From Trinickia diaoshuihuensis (GTDB taxonomy: Bacteria; Pseudomonadota; Gammaproteobacteria; Burkholderiales; Burkholderiaceae): DNA of 64,000 bases. Positions 26,190-36,600 of the stretch are shown piece after piece (the first letter of the stretch is position 1; every line of letters starts with the position of its first letter). Location: positions 248,001 to 312,000 of the forward strand of contig NZ_QUBS01000090.1 in assembly GCF_003390925.1 (NCBI RefSeq). The letters run 5' to 3'. A program made the translations under genes and the position numbers. Below the pieces are notes generated by a model. The model was given only the letters and a program-made list of their open reading frames with translations, had not been told where the DNA came from and searched no databases.

Positions 26190-27764
26190 ATGACCACCGC
26201 ATTCGCCGGCGACCCGTCGGCGCAACCGATGAAGCAGCGCGTATTCGCCTTCGCGCTGATGTGCGTCGGCTTCTTCATGGCGACGCTCGACATCCAAATC
26301 GTCGCCTCCTCGCTGCGCGACATCGGCGGCGGACTGTCAGCCAGCCAAGACGAGTTGTCCTGGGTGCAGACGGCCTATCTGATCGCCGAAATCATCGTGA
26401 TTCCGATGTCGGGCTGGCTGTCGAAAGTGCTGTCCACGCGCTGGCTCTTCGTCGCATCGGCGGTCGGCTTCACGATAACGAGCATGCTGTGCGGCCTCGC
26501 TTGGGACATCGACTCGATGATTCTCTTCCGCGGGCTGCAAGGCGCGCTCGGCGCCGCGATGATTCCGACGGTATTCACGACGGCGTTCGTGCTGTTCCCC
26601 GGCAAGCAGCGGCTCGTCGCTTCGACGACGATCGGCGCGCTTGCCTCGCTTGCCCCCGCGATCGGGCCCGTGATCGGCGGTTGGATCACCGCCCAATGGT
26701 CTTGGCACTGGCTGTTCTACTTGAACCTCTTGCCCGGCATCGTCGTCGCTGCGCTGGTGCCGCGTTACGTCCATATCGATACGCCTGACCTGAGCCTCGT
26801 CAAGCGCGGCGATTACCCCGGCATTGCGCTGATGTCGGGCTTCCTTGGCTGCCTCGAATACGTGCTCGAAGAAGGCCCGCGCAAGAACTGGTTCGGAGAC
26901 CATGTGATCGTCGCCTGCGCCTGGGTCTCCGCGATCTGCGGCTTCCTGTTCGTCGTGCACGCGCTCACCGCCAAGGATCCGATCGTCGATCTACGCGCCC
27001 TCGCCGTGCGCAATTTCGGAATCGGCAGCTTACTGTCGTTCGTCACGGGAATCGGGATTTTCGTCACGGTGTTCCTGACACCTCTCTTTCTCGCGCAGGT
27101 GCGCGGCTTCAGTTCGCTGCAGATCGGCGTCGCCCTGCTCTCGGTCGGGGCCTTTCAGATGCTCGCGCTCGGCGCTTATGCGATCGCGTCGCGGTACGTG
27201 AGTATGCGCGCCTTGCTCGTATTCGGCCTCGTCTGCTTCGGCCTCGGCTGCTACTTGTACACGCCGATCACGCACGATTGGGGCTGGCAGCAACTGCTGC
27301 TGCCGCAAGCACTGCGCGGCATCGGCCAACAATTCAGCGTGCCGCCCATCGTCACGATGTCGCTCGGTTCGCTGCCGCAGTCGCGGCTCAAATCGGCGAG
27401 CGGTTTGTTCAACCTCATGCGCAACCTCGGCGGCGCGATCGGTATCGCCGTCAGCGCAACGATGCTCAACGACCGGCTGAACTTCCATTACTTGCGCCTA
27501 AACGAACACGTTAGCGCCGGACAGCCGCAGATACAAGCGTTGTTGAATCAGCAGAGCGCGTATTGGGCAAGCGTGGCGGGCGATACGTTCAATGCCGCGC
27601 AAGCGGGGCTCGCCAATTTGCATCACCTCGTCTATCGCGAGGCGCTGACGCTGACCTATGCCGATGCGTATTACGCGCTATCGCTCTGTTTTGTCGTGGC
27701 GCTCGTCGCCGTCCTGTTCTCCAAACCAATTTCGTTGAGCGCGCCGCCGCCGGACGCGCACTGA
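26190..27764 (+). CDS. emrB: EmrB/QacA-type DHA2 multidrug transporter
   Basis: A 524-residue, 14-helix major facilitator. It has the DHA2 signatures MATLDIQIVASSLRDI in helix 1, LSWVQTAYLIAEIIVIPMSGWL, RGLQGALGAAMIPT, and ASLAPAIGPVIGGWI (motif C of antiporters). It exports drugs or fatty acids by proton antiport, in complex with the adaptor immediately upstream and the outer-membrane factor downstream (10-base gap). The operon is emrA-emrB-nodT. Confidence 0.94.
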   Translation: MTTAFAGDPSAQPMKQRVFAFALMCVGFFMATLDIQIVASSLRDIGGGLSASQDELSWVQTAYLIAEIIVIPMSGWLSKVLSTRWLFVASAVGFTITSMLCGLAWDIDSMILFRGLQGALGAAMIPTVFTTAFVLFPGKQRLVASTTIGALASLAPAIGPVIGGWITAQWSWHWLFYLNLLPGIVVAALVPRYVHIDTPDLSLVKRGDYPGIALMSGFLGCLEYVLEEGPRKNWFGDHVIVACAWVSAICGFLFVVHALTAKDPIVDLRALAVRNFGIGSLLSFVTGIGIFVTVFLTPLFLAQVRGFSSLQIGVALLSVGAFQMLALGAYAIASRYVSMRALLVFGLVCFGLGCYLYTPITHDWGWQQLLLPQALRGIGQQFSVPPIVTMSLGSLPQSRLKSASGLFNLMRNLGGAIGIAVSATMLNDRLNFHYLRLNEHVSAGQPQIQALLNQQSAYWASVAGDTFNAAQAGLANLHHLVYREALTLTYADAYYALSLCFVVALVAVLFSKPISLSAPPPDAH

Positions 27765-27774
27765 GAGACTCGCC

Positions 27775-29199
27775 ATGAAAAAGCTTCTCGTTGCCGTCGC
27801 CGTGAGCCTATTTGCCGCCGGCTGCGCCGTGCAGCCGGCCGCGCACCCGCCGCTGCGCGAGTCCGTGGACTCCCTGGCACCCGCCGCGTGGGATATCGAA
27901 GCACCGCCTGCCGGCGCCGATGCGGCCGCTTGGTGGGCGCAGTTTCGCGACCCCGTGCTCGACCAGTTGATCGCGACCGTGCTCGACGGCAACCTCGACG
28001 TTCGGGCCGCTGCCGAGCGGGTAAAACAGGCGCAGGCGCTGACCGTCGAAAAGCGCTCGGTGCTGCTGCCCGAACTCGATGCAACCGCGCGCGCCGCCGA
28101 TGCACGGCAGAACACGCCACCGCCGGTGGGCTATGTGAAGCAAGCAGGCGCGGGCCTCGCGCTGAGTTGGTCGCCCGACGTGTTCGGCGGGGAGCGGCTC
28201 GATCTGCTCGCGGCGAAAGCAGACCTCGTGGGACGACAGCACGCGCAAGACGCGATACGGCTCGCGCTCGCCGCGGATACGGCCTCTGCCTATGTCGATC
28301 TACGATGGGCCCAGCAGGAACTGCTGATCTTGCAGGACAACGCGAAGATCCGGCAACGCGCGCTCGAACTCACGCGCAAACGGCTGGCGTTCGGGCTGTC
28401 CACCGAACTGGACGTCACGCGCGCTCAAAACCAGCTCGACGCGCTCGAAGCCCGCATCCCGGCGACGCAGGCACAGATCGCCCATGAGCTGAACTTGATT
28501 GCCGTCTATTCCGGCCGCACGCCCGAATCGGTCGATCGTCTCGTGCTGGCCCAGCCCCGCGACATCCCGGCGCCGCCGGAAGGCGCACCGCAAACGCTGC
28601 CGTCCGAAGCGCTCCTGCGCCGCCCCGACGTCTTGACGGCGTACGCCCAAGTGGAAAGCCGTGCGGCGCAAGTCGGCGTGGCAAAGGCGCAGCGGTATCC
28701 GAAGTTCTCGCTGAACCTCACCGACGGCATACTGGCCGCCTCGTATCTAGGGCTGCCCACGCTCACCGACAATCTCTTCAGCGCGGCGCTGAGCGCGACG
28801 AGCCCTATCTTCAACGCGGGACGCATTACGGCCGGCATCGCGCAAAGCGAAAGCCGGATGCGCGAGTCGGAACTCGAACTGCGGCAGACGATGCTAGAAG
28901 CGCTGCGCGAAGTCGAGGACTCGCGCGCGAATCTCGTCGGCACGACCGAATCGACGCGGCGCCTAACCCGCGCGCTCGCCTCATCCGATAAGGCGCTTGG
29001 GTTAGCGAACCAACTCTACAAGGCCGGTGCGACCGATTTCCTCGACGTGTTATCGGCCCAGGAAGTTTATCTGCGCGATTCGGACTCGCTCAATCAAGCG
29101 CGGCGCGAGCATGCGCTTTCCGCGGTCGCGCTGTATCGCTCGCTGGGCGGCGGCTGGAGCACCGGGGACACGGCCGACGTCATGAGCGCCGCGCGATAA
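27775..29199 (+). CDS. NodT-type outer-membrane efflux lipoprotein
   Basis: A 474-residue outer-membrane factor with a lipoprotein signal (lipobox FAAGC, Cys at about residue 17), two OEP repeats, LRRPDVLTAYAQVESRAAQVGVAKAQRYPKF-type central segments, and the terminal LYRSLGGGWS. It forms the trimeric exit duct for the EmrAB pair. Its last 20 bases overlap the convergent methyltransferase gene. Confidence 0.93.
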   Translation: MKKLLVAVAVSLFAAGCAVQPAAHPPLRESVDSLAPAAWDIEAPPAGADAAAWWAQFRDPVLDQLIATVLDGNLDVRAAAERVKQAQALTVEKRSVLLPELDATARAADARQNTPPPVGYVKQAGAGLALSWSPDVFGGERLDLLAAKADLVGRQHAQDAIRLALAADTASAYVDLRWAQQELLILQDNAKIRQRALELTRKRLAFGLSTELDVTRAQNQLDALEARIPATQAQIAHELNLIAVYSGRTPESVDRLVLAQPRDIPAPPEGAPQTLPSEALLRRPDVLTAYAQVESRAAQVGVAKAQRYPKFSLNLTDGILAASYLGLPTLTDNLFSAALSATSPIFNAGRITAGIAQSESRMRESELELRQTMLEALREVEDSRANLVGTTESTRRLTRALASSDKALGLANQLYKAGATDFLDVLSAQEVYLRDSDSLNQARREHALSAVALYRSLGGGWSTGDTADVMSAAR

Positions 29200-29770
29200 G
29201 CCGATGGACGCGCTTGCCCGAAGACTCGTTGACGGTCTCGGCGTCGAGCAGCAACTGGACGTCGCCGAGGCCTTCCCTGACTTGCGCGGCGTCGAATCCG
29301 GCATAGAGCCGGCCGGTGCCGTCGCGCTTGGATGCGGAATCCGAGACTCGCCAGCTCAGGTAAAGCGTTCCGCCCGGCTTGAGAATATCGGCCAGGCGCG
29401 CACAGGCACGCGTGACTTCCTCGGGCGGCAAATGCATGACGACGGTCTCGCAAAGCACGTTGTCGAATGTCTGCGCATCGATCGAGCCGAGTTCCGGAAG
29501 CGCGTCGTGCTTGAAGACGAGATTCGGATAAGCGGCCTCGGCTTGCGCGAGCAGTCCCGGCGCCGCGTCATAGCCGATCGTGGGGAAGCCGTGATCGTTT
29601 AGCCACGCAACGTCGCGGCCGGCGCCGCAACCGATATCGGCCGTTTTACCGCCAGGGGTGAAATACTGCTGCAGCAGCGCGTACATGTCGGCGGGCGCTG
29701 GCTGGTCGCGCCACTCGGCGGCGAATCGGCTCGCGCCCGTCGAGTAGGCTTCGATAGTCTGTTCGTCCAT
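29180..29770 (-). CDS. Class I SAM-dependent methyltransferase
   Basis: A 196-residue Rossmann methyltransferase with motif I ADIGCGAGRDVAWL, the acidic loop IGYDAAPG, and a post-II segment LCETVVMHLPPEEV followed by LKPGGTLYLSWR. It resembles UbiE/Tam-like small-molecule methyltransferases; the substrate is unknown. It overlaps the pump's last gene tail to tail and is divergent from the LysR gene at 29989. Confidence 0.88.
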   Translation of the reverse strand: MDEQTIEAYSTGASRFAAEWRDQPAPADMYALLQQYFTPGGKTADIGCGAGRDVAWLNDHGFPTIGYDAAPGLLAQAEAAYPNLVFKHDALPELGSIDAQTFDNVLCETVVMHLPPEEVTRACARLADILKPGGTLYLSWRVSDSASKRDGTGRLYAGFDAAQVREGLGDVQLLLDAETVNESSGKRVHRLIARRS

Positions 29771-29988
29771 GACAACTCCCTCCGGTCAAAAGGTGACGAT
29801 TGCGCCGTAGTTTAGGCGTACCCGGCTTATCGGGAAAGGTTAGTCGTTATCCCGGTATCAGGCGTGACAGGCATCCAACCCCGCCTTGCCCAGACGGCCC
29901 TCGAATGAGGATTGCCTGCGCGAAGGCCATCGCTATAATCGTGCCGATAAAGAAAAAGCGCAAAAGAATAACCAGACCGAGGGCGACG

Positions 29989-30891
29989 ATGAATCAGTTG
30001 GAGCAAATGGCGTCCATGGCGATCTTCGCCAAGATCGTCGAGACGATGAGCTATACGGAGGCTGCGCGTTTAATCGGCGTGTCGAAATCCGCCGTCAGCA
30101 AGGAATTGGCTAGACTGGAGGCGACCCTCGGCGTCACCTTGCTCAAGCGCACCACGCGCAAGGTGGAAATCACCGACGTGGGGCGCACCTACTACGAGTA
30201 CTGCGCGCGCATGCTCGTCGAGATGCGCAGCGCCGAGGCGTTCATGGCGAAATACCATGCCGATCCCGTCGGCAATCTGCGGGTGGCGGCCCCCGTCACA
30301 TTCGGCAATATCATGCTGATGCCCGCATTGAATCGATTCGCGACGAAATACGTGAACGTGCAGATCGAACTCGATTTGACGGATCGGCAAATCGATCTCG
30401 ACAGCCAGAATTTCGACGTCGCGATCGGGATCAATCGCAGCAAACCCGAGTACGCGCACGGGAAAGTCCTCATGGAAATCGAATGGGGCTTGTTTGCCGC
30501 GCCGGGCTACCTCGCGCGCCATCCGCCGATCACGGACCCTGAACAACTCTGCCGTCACGGCTTCATGCTGTTTCGCGGTCCCGCCCACACGAGCGTCGTC
30601 GCGATGCAAAAGCACAAGCGCGAAGTCGAAGTGCGCGCGCGCTGCGTGATGCGCTCCAACAATAGCCGCGCGCTGCTGAGTTCGGCCTTGGACGGCCTCG
30701 GCGTCGCCTATCTGCCGCGCTATGTCGCCCATGAAGCGATCGAAGCCGGCTCGCTCGTACCGATTTTTCCCGACTGGACCTTCGAGAAGCGCTTCGCGTA
30801 CTTGATGTGGCGCGACGATCCGTTCGTCGCCCCGCGCGTGCTCTCGTTCATTCAGTTCCTAACCGATCACTTTGGACACCTGAACGGTTAG
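29989..30891 (+). CDS. LysR-family regulator
   Basis: A 300-residue CrgA/DmlR-like LysR protein: MAIFAKIVETMSYTEAA, SKSAVSKELARLEATLGVTLL and TTRKVEITDVGRTYYE give the DNA-binding domain, and DLDSQNFDVAIGINRSKP lies in the effector domain. The ATG at 29989 matches the family start; the open frame reaches 29800 but those codons overlap the divergent promoter region. It is convergent with the RND operon, overlapping its last gene by 44 bases. Confidence 0.88.
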   Translation: MNQLEQMASMAIFAKIVETMSYTEAARLIGVSKSAVSKELARLEATLGVTLLKRTTRKVEITDVGRTYYEYCARMLVEMRSAEAFMAKYHADPVGNLRVAAPVTFGNIMLMPALNRFATKYVNVQIELDLTDRQIDLDSQNFDVAIGINRSKPEYAHGKVLMEIEWGLFAAPGYLARHPPITDPEQLCRHGFMLFRGPAHTSVVAMQKHKREVEVRARCVMRSNNSRALLSSALDGLGVAYLPRYVAHEAIEAGSLVPIFPDWTFEKRFAYLMWRDDPFVAPRVLSFIQFLTDHFGHLNG

Positions 30892-32347
30892 CCGCCAGAG
30901 GCTGCGCGGGTTCGGGCGCCGCCGCGTTCCAGCCGCCGCCGAGCGCCTTCGCTAGAAACACCAGCGTCGCCAGTTGGCGGCCGTGAATGGCGACCTCCTG
31001 TTCACGGCTCGTCTGCAGTTGTTGCTGTGCGCTGATCACGTCGATGAACGCCGCCATGCCGCCCGCATAGCGCTCATGCGCCATGTCGACGAGGCGGCGC
31101 GCATCGTCCACGGCCGCCTGTGCCTGTCGCGCGGCTTGGTCGAGCACGGACAGGCCTGTTACGCCGTCCTGCACTTGCTGCATGGCATCGAGCACAGTCT
31201 GTCGATAGCGCGCCTGTGCCTCGGCATAGCCGGCCCGCGCGAAATCGACCCGTGCGCGGCGCTTGCCGCCGTCGAACAGCATCGATTCGGCCGAAGCGCC
31301 GACCGACCACAGCAGTGCAGGGGCACTGAGCATGCTGGTGAAGCGTGTGGCTTCCCAGCCGATGCCCGGGTTCAGCATAAGGCTCGGAAAGTACGCGGTG
31401 CGCGCCACGCCGATACGCGCGTTGGCCGCGGCCATCGCGCGCTCGGCCGATGCGATATCGGGCCGCCGCTCGAGCAGTTCGCTCGGCAGCGCGAGCGAGA
31501 CGGCCGGCGGCGGCGTGTCCGTCAGCGGCACGACGCGCGAGGCGATCGAGAACGACGAGGCCGGCACGCCGACGAGCGCCGCCAGCGCATGCTCGTATTG
31601 CGCACGCGTGGCAAGAAGCAGTTGCGCCTGGGTGCGCGTGGCATCGAGCTGCGTCTGCTGCTGCAATACGTCGAGACCCGAAACCGCGCCGAGGTCGTGC
31701 CGTGTGCGCACGTAATCGAGCGACTGCTGCTGCAGCGCGATCAATTGCGCGAGCACGTCGCTTTGGGCATCGACGACGCGCAACGCGACGTAAGTGGCCG
31801 CCACGTCGGCCGTGATCACGAGCCGCGCGTTGGCCAAATCGTCAGCGGCCGCTTGCGCCGATGCATTCGCGGCCTGAACCTCACGGCGAATGCGCCCGAA
31901 CAGATCGACTTCGTAGCCCACGCTCGCCCGTAGCACGATATCGTTCTGCACGGTCGAGTAGGTCGGCACCGCGTAGTTGATGCGCGGCCGTTCGCCCGAG
32001 ATTTTTTCGCGCGCCATGTCCGCTTGGAGCCCCAACGTGGGCGCTTGCGCCGACGCCACTTCGGCAAGATTCGCCCGCGCGGCGTCGAAATGCGCGCTGG
32101 CCGCTTGCAGTGTCTGATTCCCGGCCAGCGCGGACACCTCGAGGCTGTCGAGTTGCGTATCGCCGAAGCCGCGCCACCAATCGAGCGTGAGCGGCGCATG
32201 TGCGGGCGCGGCCGCATGCCAGTATGCATCGCCAGCATCGATGCGCCACGCCGCCGGGAGCTCGACGTCCGGCTTCCGGTAGTCGGGCCCGGCCGCGCAG
32301 CCCGCGAGCGCCGCGGCAATCGGCAGCCACCCCCAGCGCAGCTTCAC
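30848..32347 (-). CDS. Outer-membrane efflux lipoprotein (OprM/NodT type) of the RND operon
   Basis: A 499-residue outer-membrane factor. The lipobox is LAGC near residue 17, followed by the family's GPDYRKPDVELPAAW. Two OEP repeats follow, with ERRPDIASAERAMAAANARIG and the terminal FLAKALGGGW. Translation begins at a GTG whose G-T-G-A overlaps the adaptor's TGA stop, so the genes are coupled. Last gene of the adaptor/pump/duct set. It is about 25 residues longer at the C-terminus than usual, with the tail running over the LysR gene end. Confidence 0.92.
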   Translation of the reverse strand: MKLRWGWLPIAAALAGCAAGPDYRKPDVELPAAWRIDAGDAYWHAAAPAHAPLTLDWWRGFGDTQLDSLEVSALAGNQTLQAASAHFDAARANLAEVASAQAPTLGLQADMAREKISGERPRINYAVPTYSTVQNDIVLRASVGYEVDLFGRIRREVQAANASAQAAADDLANARLVITADVAATYVALRVVDAQSDVLAQLIALQQQSLDYVRTRHDLGAVSGLDVLQQQTQLDATRTQAQLLLATRAQYEHALAALVGVPASSFSIASRVVPLTDTPPPAVSLALPSELLERRPDIASAERAMAAANARIGVARTAYFPSLMLNPGIGWEATRFTSMLSAPALLWSVGASAESMLFDGGKRRARVDFARAGYAEAQARYRQTVLDAMQQVQDGVTGLSVLDQAARQAQAAVDDARRLVDMAHERYAGGMAAFIDVISAQQQLQTSREQEVAIHGRQLATLVFLAKALGGGWNAAAPEPAQPLAANRSGVQSDRLGTE

Positions 32348-33657
32348 GCGTGCCCCTTCGCCGGAGCCGAAGCGGGCGCCGGCGCCGAAGCCGAAGCCGA
32401 AGCCGGGGCGACGATCACTTTGTCGCCGTCGGCCAGCGAGTCGCCGGGATTGACGATGACCCGATCCTTCGGCGTGAGGCCGCTCTCGATTTCGAGCGAC
32501 TGGCCCAGATCGCGCGCGATTACGACAGGCCGCAAGTGCACGCGGCCCTCGGCATCGACGACCGCCACGCGCGGCCCTTCGGCGCGAAACAGCAGCGCGT
32601 TGCCGGGCACTTGCAGACGGGCATGGGCCGTATCGGCGAACGCCACCTGGACGTAGGCACCCGGCATCAACGCGCCATCGCGGTTCGGCAGCGTCACCTC
32701 CACTTGCATCGTGCGCGTCGTCACGTCGATTGCCTGCGCCGTATGCGTGATGGTCCCGGCAAACGACCGGCGCGCAAGCTCGGCCTGCGTCACGACGACG
32801 TGCTCCCCCGGCGCGATGCCTTGCGCATAGGCTTGCGGCACGTCGACGTACACGCGCAGCGGGTCCGTCTGCGCGAGCGAAAACAGCGCCCGGCGCGTAC
32901 CGCCGTTGCCCGCGTCGACGAGATCGCCGACATCGACGTTGCGTCGCGTGACGACGCCCGCGAACGGCGCCGCGATGCGCTTGAACGACTCGAGTTCGCC
33001 GAGCCGCTTCACGTTCGCATCGGCCGCGGCCAAGCTCGCCGCCGCCTCGTCGTACGCGCTCGAACGCTCGTCGAGTTCCTGCTGCGAGACGGCGTCGTGC
33101 GCCCGCAACTCGCGCCAACGCGCGAGCGAACTCTTGGCCAAACCCAGCGTAACGCTGGCCTGGCGCCGTTGCGCGAGCGCTTGCGCCAGTTCTTGATCGA
33201 TCTCGGGCGTATCGAGTTCCGCCAGCAGTTGCCCTTCGCGCACGCGCGTGCCGATGTCGGCATACCAGCGCTTCACGTAACCATTCGCGCGTGCGTAAAT
33301 CGGCGATTCGACGGCGCCGCGCAGCGTGCCGGGCAAGACGAGCGCGTCGCCATGGTGCGGCAGCGCCGGCTTCACGACATGGACATACTCGCGCTGATTG
33401 CTCGCCGACGCGTCGGCGAGCGCATGCGTGCGCTCGATGCCGACGACGACCGTGCGCGCGGTCAGCGCCGCAATTGCGAGCGCGATCAGGATCGCCGCCA
33501 ACCGCAACCGCCGCCGTACCGTTTCCCTCGACGGCAACGGCATGGTCTTGCCCTCCAGCGACGACATAGGCGATGCGTCCGCAGCCACGGTCAAGCGCTC
33601 CGCGCTCACAGGTTGAAAAGAATCGTCCATGTCATTGCGTATCGATTGAATCGTCAT
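32344..33657 (-). CDS. RND periplasmic adaptor (membrane fusion protein)
   Basis: A 437-residue adaptor of the AcrA/CzcB group. An anchor helix at about residues 52-70 is followed by a lipoyl half (ANGYVKRWYADIGTRVREGQ), a coiled-coil hairpin, FKRIAAPFAGVVTRRNVDVGD and a beta-barrel. The C-terminus is a low-complexity Ala/Ser/Pro tail rich in PASASA-type repeats. The start ATG overlaps the RND stop codon (ATGA). It connects the RND pump to the outer-membrane factor. Confidence 0.92.
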   Translation of the reverse strand: MTIQSIRNDMDDSFQPVSAERLTVAADASPMSSLEGKTMPLPSRETVRRRLRLAAILIALAIAALTARTVVVGIERTHALADASASNQREYVHVVKPALPHHGDALVLPGTLRGAVESPIYARANGYVKRWYADIGTRVREGQLLAELDTPEIDQELAQALAQRRQASVTLGLAKSSLARWRELRAHDAVSQQELDERSSAYDEAAASLAAADANVKRLGELESFKRIAAPFAGVVTRRNVDVGDLVDAGNGGTRRALFSLAQTDPLRVYVDVPQAYAQGIAPGEHVVVTQAELARRSFAGTITHTAQAIDVTTRTMQVEVTLPNRDGALMPGAYVQVAFADTAHARLQVPGNALLFRAEGPRVAVVDAEGRVHLRPVVIARDLGQSLEIESGLTPKDRVIVNPGDSLADGDKVIVAPASASASAPAPASAPAKGHA

Positions 33658-36600
33658 GACGCGTGCCCCGCGTCGTACTTGCGAGCAAGCCGCCCATGCA
33701 ACACCGAGAACACGAGGGGCACGAACACGAGCGTCGACACGGTCGCGAACAACAGCCCGCCGATCACCGCGCGCCCGAGCGGCGCGTTTTGCTCCGCCGC
33801 CTCGCCGACGCCCAGCGCCATCGGCAGCATCCCCACGATCATCGCTGTCGCCGTCATCAAGACCGGACGCATGCGCGTCGCGCCCGCTTCGAGCGCGGCG
33901 GCGAGCGGCGTCGCCCCGGCGGCGAGCCGCTCGCGCGCGAACGAAACCACGAGAATGCTGTTGGCCGTTGCCACGCCGACCGTCATGATCCCGCCCGTCA
34001 GCGCCGGCACCGACAGGCGCGTGCCGGTCAGAAACAGCATCCATGCGATACCGGCCAATGCCGCGGGCAGTGCGCTGATGATGATCAGCGGATCGAGCCA
34101 CGACTGGAAGTTCACGACGATCAGCAAGTAGACCAGCACGACCGCCACGGCTAGCCCGATGTATAGCCCCGAGAACGAAGAACGCATCGTTTCGACTTGG
34201 CCTCGCACGTCGATGTCCGAGCCGCGCGCCAGCGTCGGCCGCGCGGCCGCGACGAGCTTGTCGATCGCGCGTGCGACGCTGCCCAGATCGCGCCCCTGCA
34301 CGGATACGAGCACGTCGATGGCCGGCCGGATGTTGTAGTGCGACACCTCGGCCGGCAACGCGCGCCGCTCCACGCGGACCAGGTTGCCGAGCAACTGCGG
34401 CCGGCCGGTGCCGCTCGGCGCCGTCACGGGAATGCGCATAAGGCTGTCCAACGAGGCCGCGTCGTACTGCGGCATCTGTACGCTGAGCGGATACTGCACG
34501 CCGTTATGTTCGTTGAGCCAGAATGCCGGAGCCGTCTGCGAACTGCCCGATAGCGCGACGAGCAGATTCTGCGCGACGTTTTGCGCCGTCAGATCCAACT
34601 GCTGCAAGCGCGAGCGGTCCATCTGAAACACGAGCGTCGGCTCGTTCACGCGTTGCTGAATGTGGACATCGACCGTACCCGGCAACGAACGCATTGCCTT
34701 CATGAGCCGGCTCGCCACGGCGAAGTTCGCGCGCTGATTGGCACCGACGATTTGCACGTCGATCGCCGCGGGCAAACCGAAATTCAGAATTTGCGTGACG
34801 ATGTCGGCTGGCTGAAAGAAAAATTCGACGCCGGGAAAGCGCTGAGGCAACAGCGTACGCAGCCGCTCGATATAGCGCTCGGCGGGGGCGTGGTTAGGTG
34901 CCAACGCAATCATCAGTTCACCGTCGAACGTGCCGATCGTGCCCGCGTTGCTGTAGGACAGATTGATACCGCTATACGGCAGTCCCAGGTTATCGAGAAT
35001 CGGGCCGCGCTCGCTTACGGGCACGACTTCGCGCACGGCACCTTCCACCTCATCGGCCAAGCGGGCCGTCTCCTCGATACGCAGGCCCGTCGGTCCTCGC
35101 ATATGCAAGCGGATCGCCCCCGAATCGACCGACGGAAAAAAGTCGGTGCCGACGACGAACAGCAGCGCCGTGGAGAGCAGACATCCGCCTAGAAAGACCC
35201 CGCCGAACCGCCCAGGCCGCTCGAGTGCCATCGTCAGCAAGACGACGTAATTCGCATGCAAGCGGTCGAACACGCGCTGAAAGCGCCGATGCACGCGTGC
35301 AAAGAGCGACGTACCTTCGTGCGCATCGTCGACGTGCATCGGCGGATGCCGCGTAAGCAGCAACGCGAGCGTCGGCACCAGCGTTCTCGACAGCAGATAC
35401 GAGGCGAGCATCGCGAACACCACGGCCTCGGCCAGCGGTACGAACAAGTAACGCGCCACGCCCGTCAGGAAGAACATCGGCACGAACACGATACAGATCG
35501 AGAGCGTCGAGACGAAAGCGGGCACGGCGATCTCGCCGGCGCCGTCGAGAATCGCTTCGCGCAGAGAGCTGCCCATATGCAAGTGACGCTCGATATTCTC
35601 GATCGTGACCGTCGCATCGTCGACGAGAATACCCACGGCAAGCGCGAGCCCGCCGAGGGTCATGATATTGATGCTTTCTCCGAGCGCCGAAAGCGCAATC
35701 AGCGAAGCCAGAATCGACAATGGGATCGAGATCGCGATGATCAGCGTACTGCGCCAATTGCCGAGAAACAGCAGCACCATCGCGGCCGTCAGGGCGGCGG
35801 CGATCACCGCCTCGCGCGCCACGCCCTGGACGGCCGCCTTCACGAACACCGATTGATCGAACAGCGAAACGATTTTGAGGTCGGGCGGCAGCGATTGCGC
35901 GACGTGCGGCAGCAACGCGTGGATGGCATCCACAATGGAGAGCGTCGAGGCCTCGCCGCTTTTCATCACGGACATCAGCACGCCGCGATGCCCGTCTTGC
36001 CGCACGACGTTCGTCTGCGGCGAAAAACCGTCGCGTACGTGGGCGACTTCGCCGAGGTAGGTCGTCGCACCGTCGATCGTGCGGACGGGAATGCGGTTCA
36101 AGCCGTCGATCGTGTCGGGCGACGCGTTCGTCATCACCGAATATTCGGTTGCCCCGATCTTCGCCGTACCGCTCGGCAGAATCAAGTTCTGCGCATTGAC
36201 GGCGTTGATGACGTCGCTCGGCGTCAGGTTCTTGGCCAGCAGCGCGCGCGTGTCGAGATCGACCGAGATCACGCGCGGCTTGCCGCCATAGGCGAACGGC
36301 ACGACGGTGCCCGGAATCGTGACGAGTTGCGGGCGCAGAAAGTTGGTGGCCGCATCGTTGAGCGCCTGCTCCGACATGACGGGACTCGAGATGCCCAGTT
36401 GCAGCACGGGAATACTGGAGGCCGAGTACGTCAGAATCAGCGGCGGCGTCGCGCCGGGCGGCATGAAGCGCAGTTGCGCCTCTTCGGCCGAAACGGCCTG
36501 CGCCATTGCCGTGCGCACGTCGGTATGCGGCTGCAGAAACAGCTTGATGATCGCAATACCGGCCAGAGACTGCGACTCGCTATGCTGGATATTGCTGACG

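Noticed and set aside
32348-33118. Minus-strand extension of the outer-membrane factor frame
   Set aside because: It is an out-of-frame shadow of the adaptor gene, rich in Arg/Ala; the lipoprotein signal begins at the GTG at 32347.
32200-34131. Very long plus-strand open frame opposite the RND adaptor
   Set aside because: Arg/His-rich composition typical of the antisense of a high-GC gene; no start signal and no domain.
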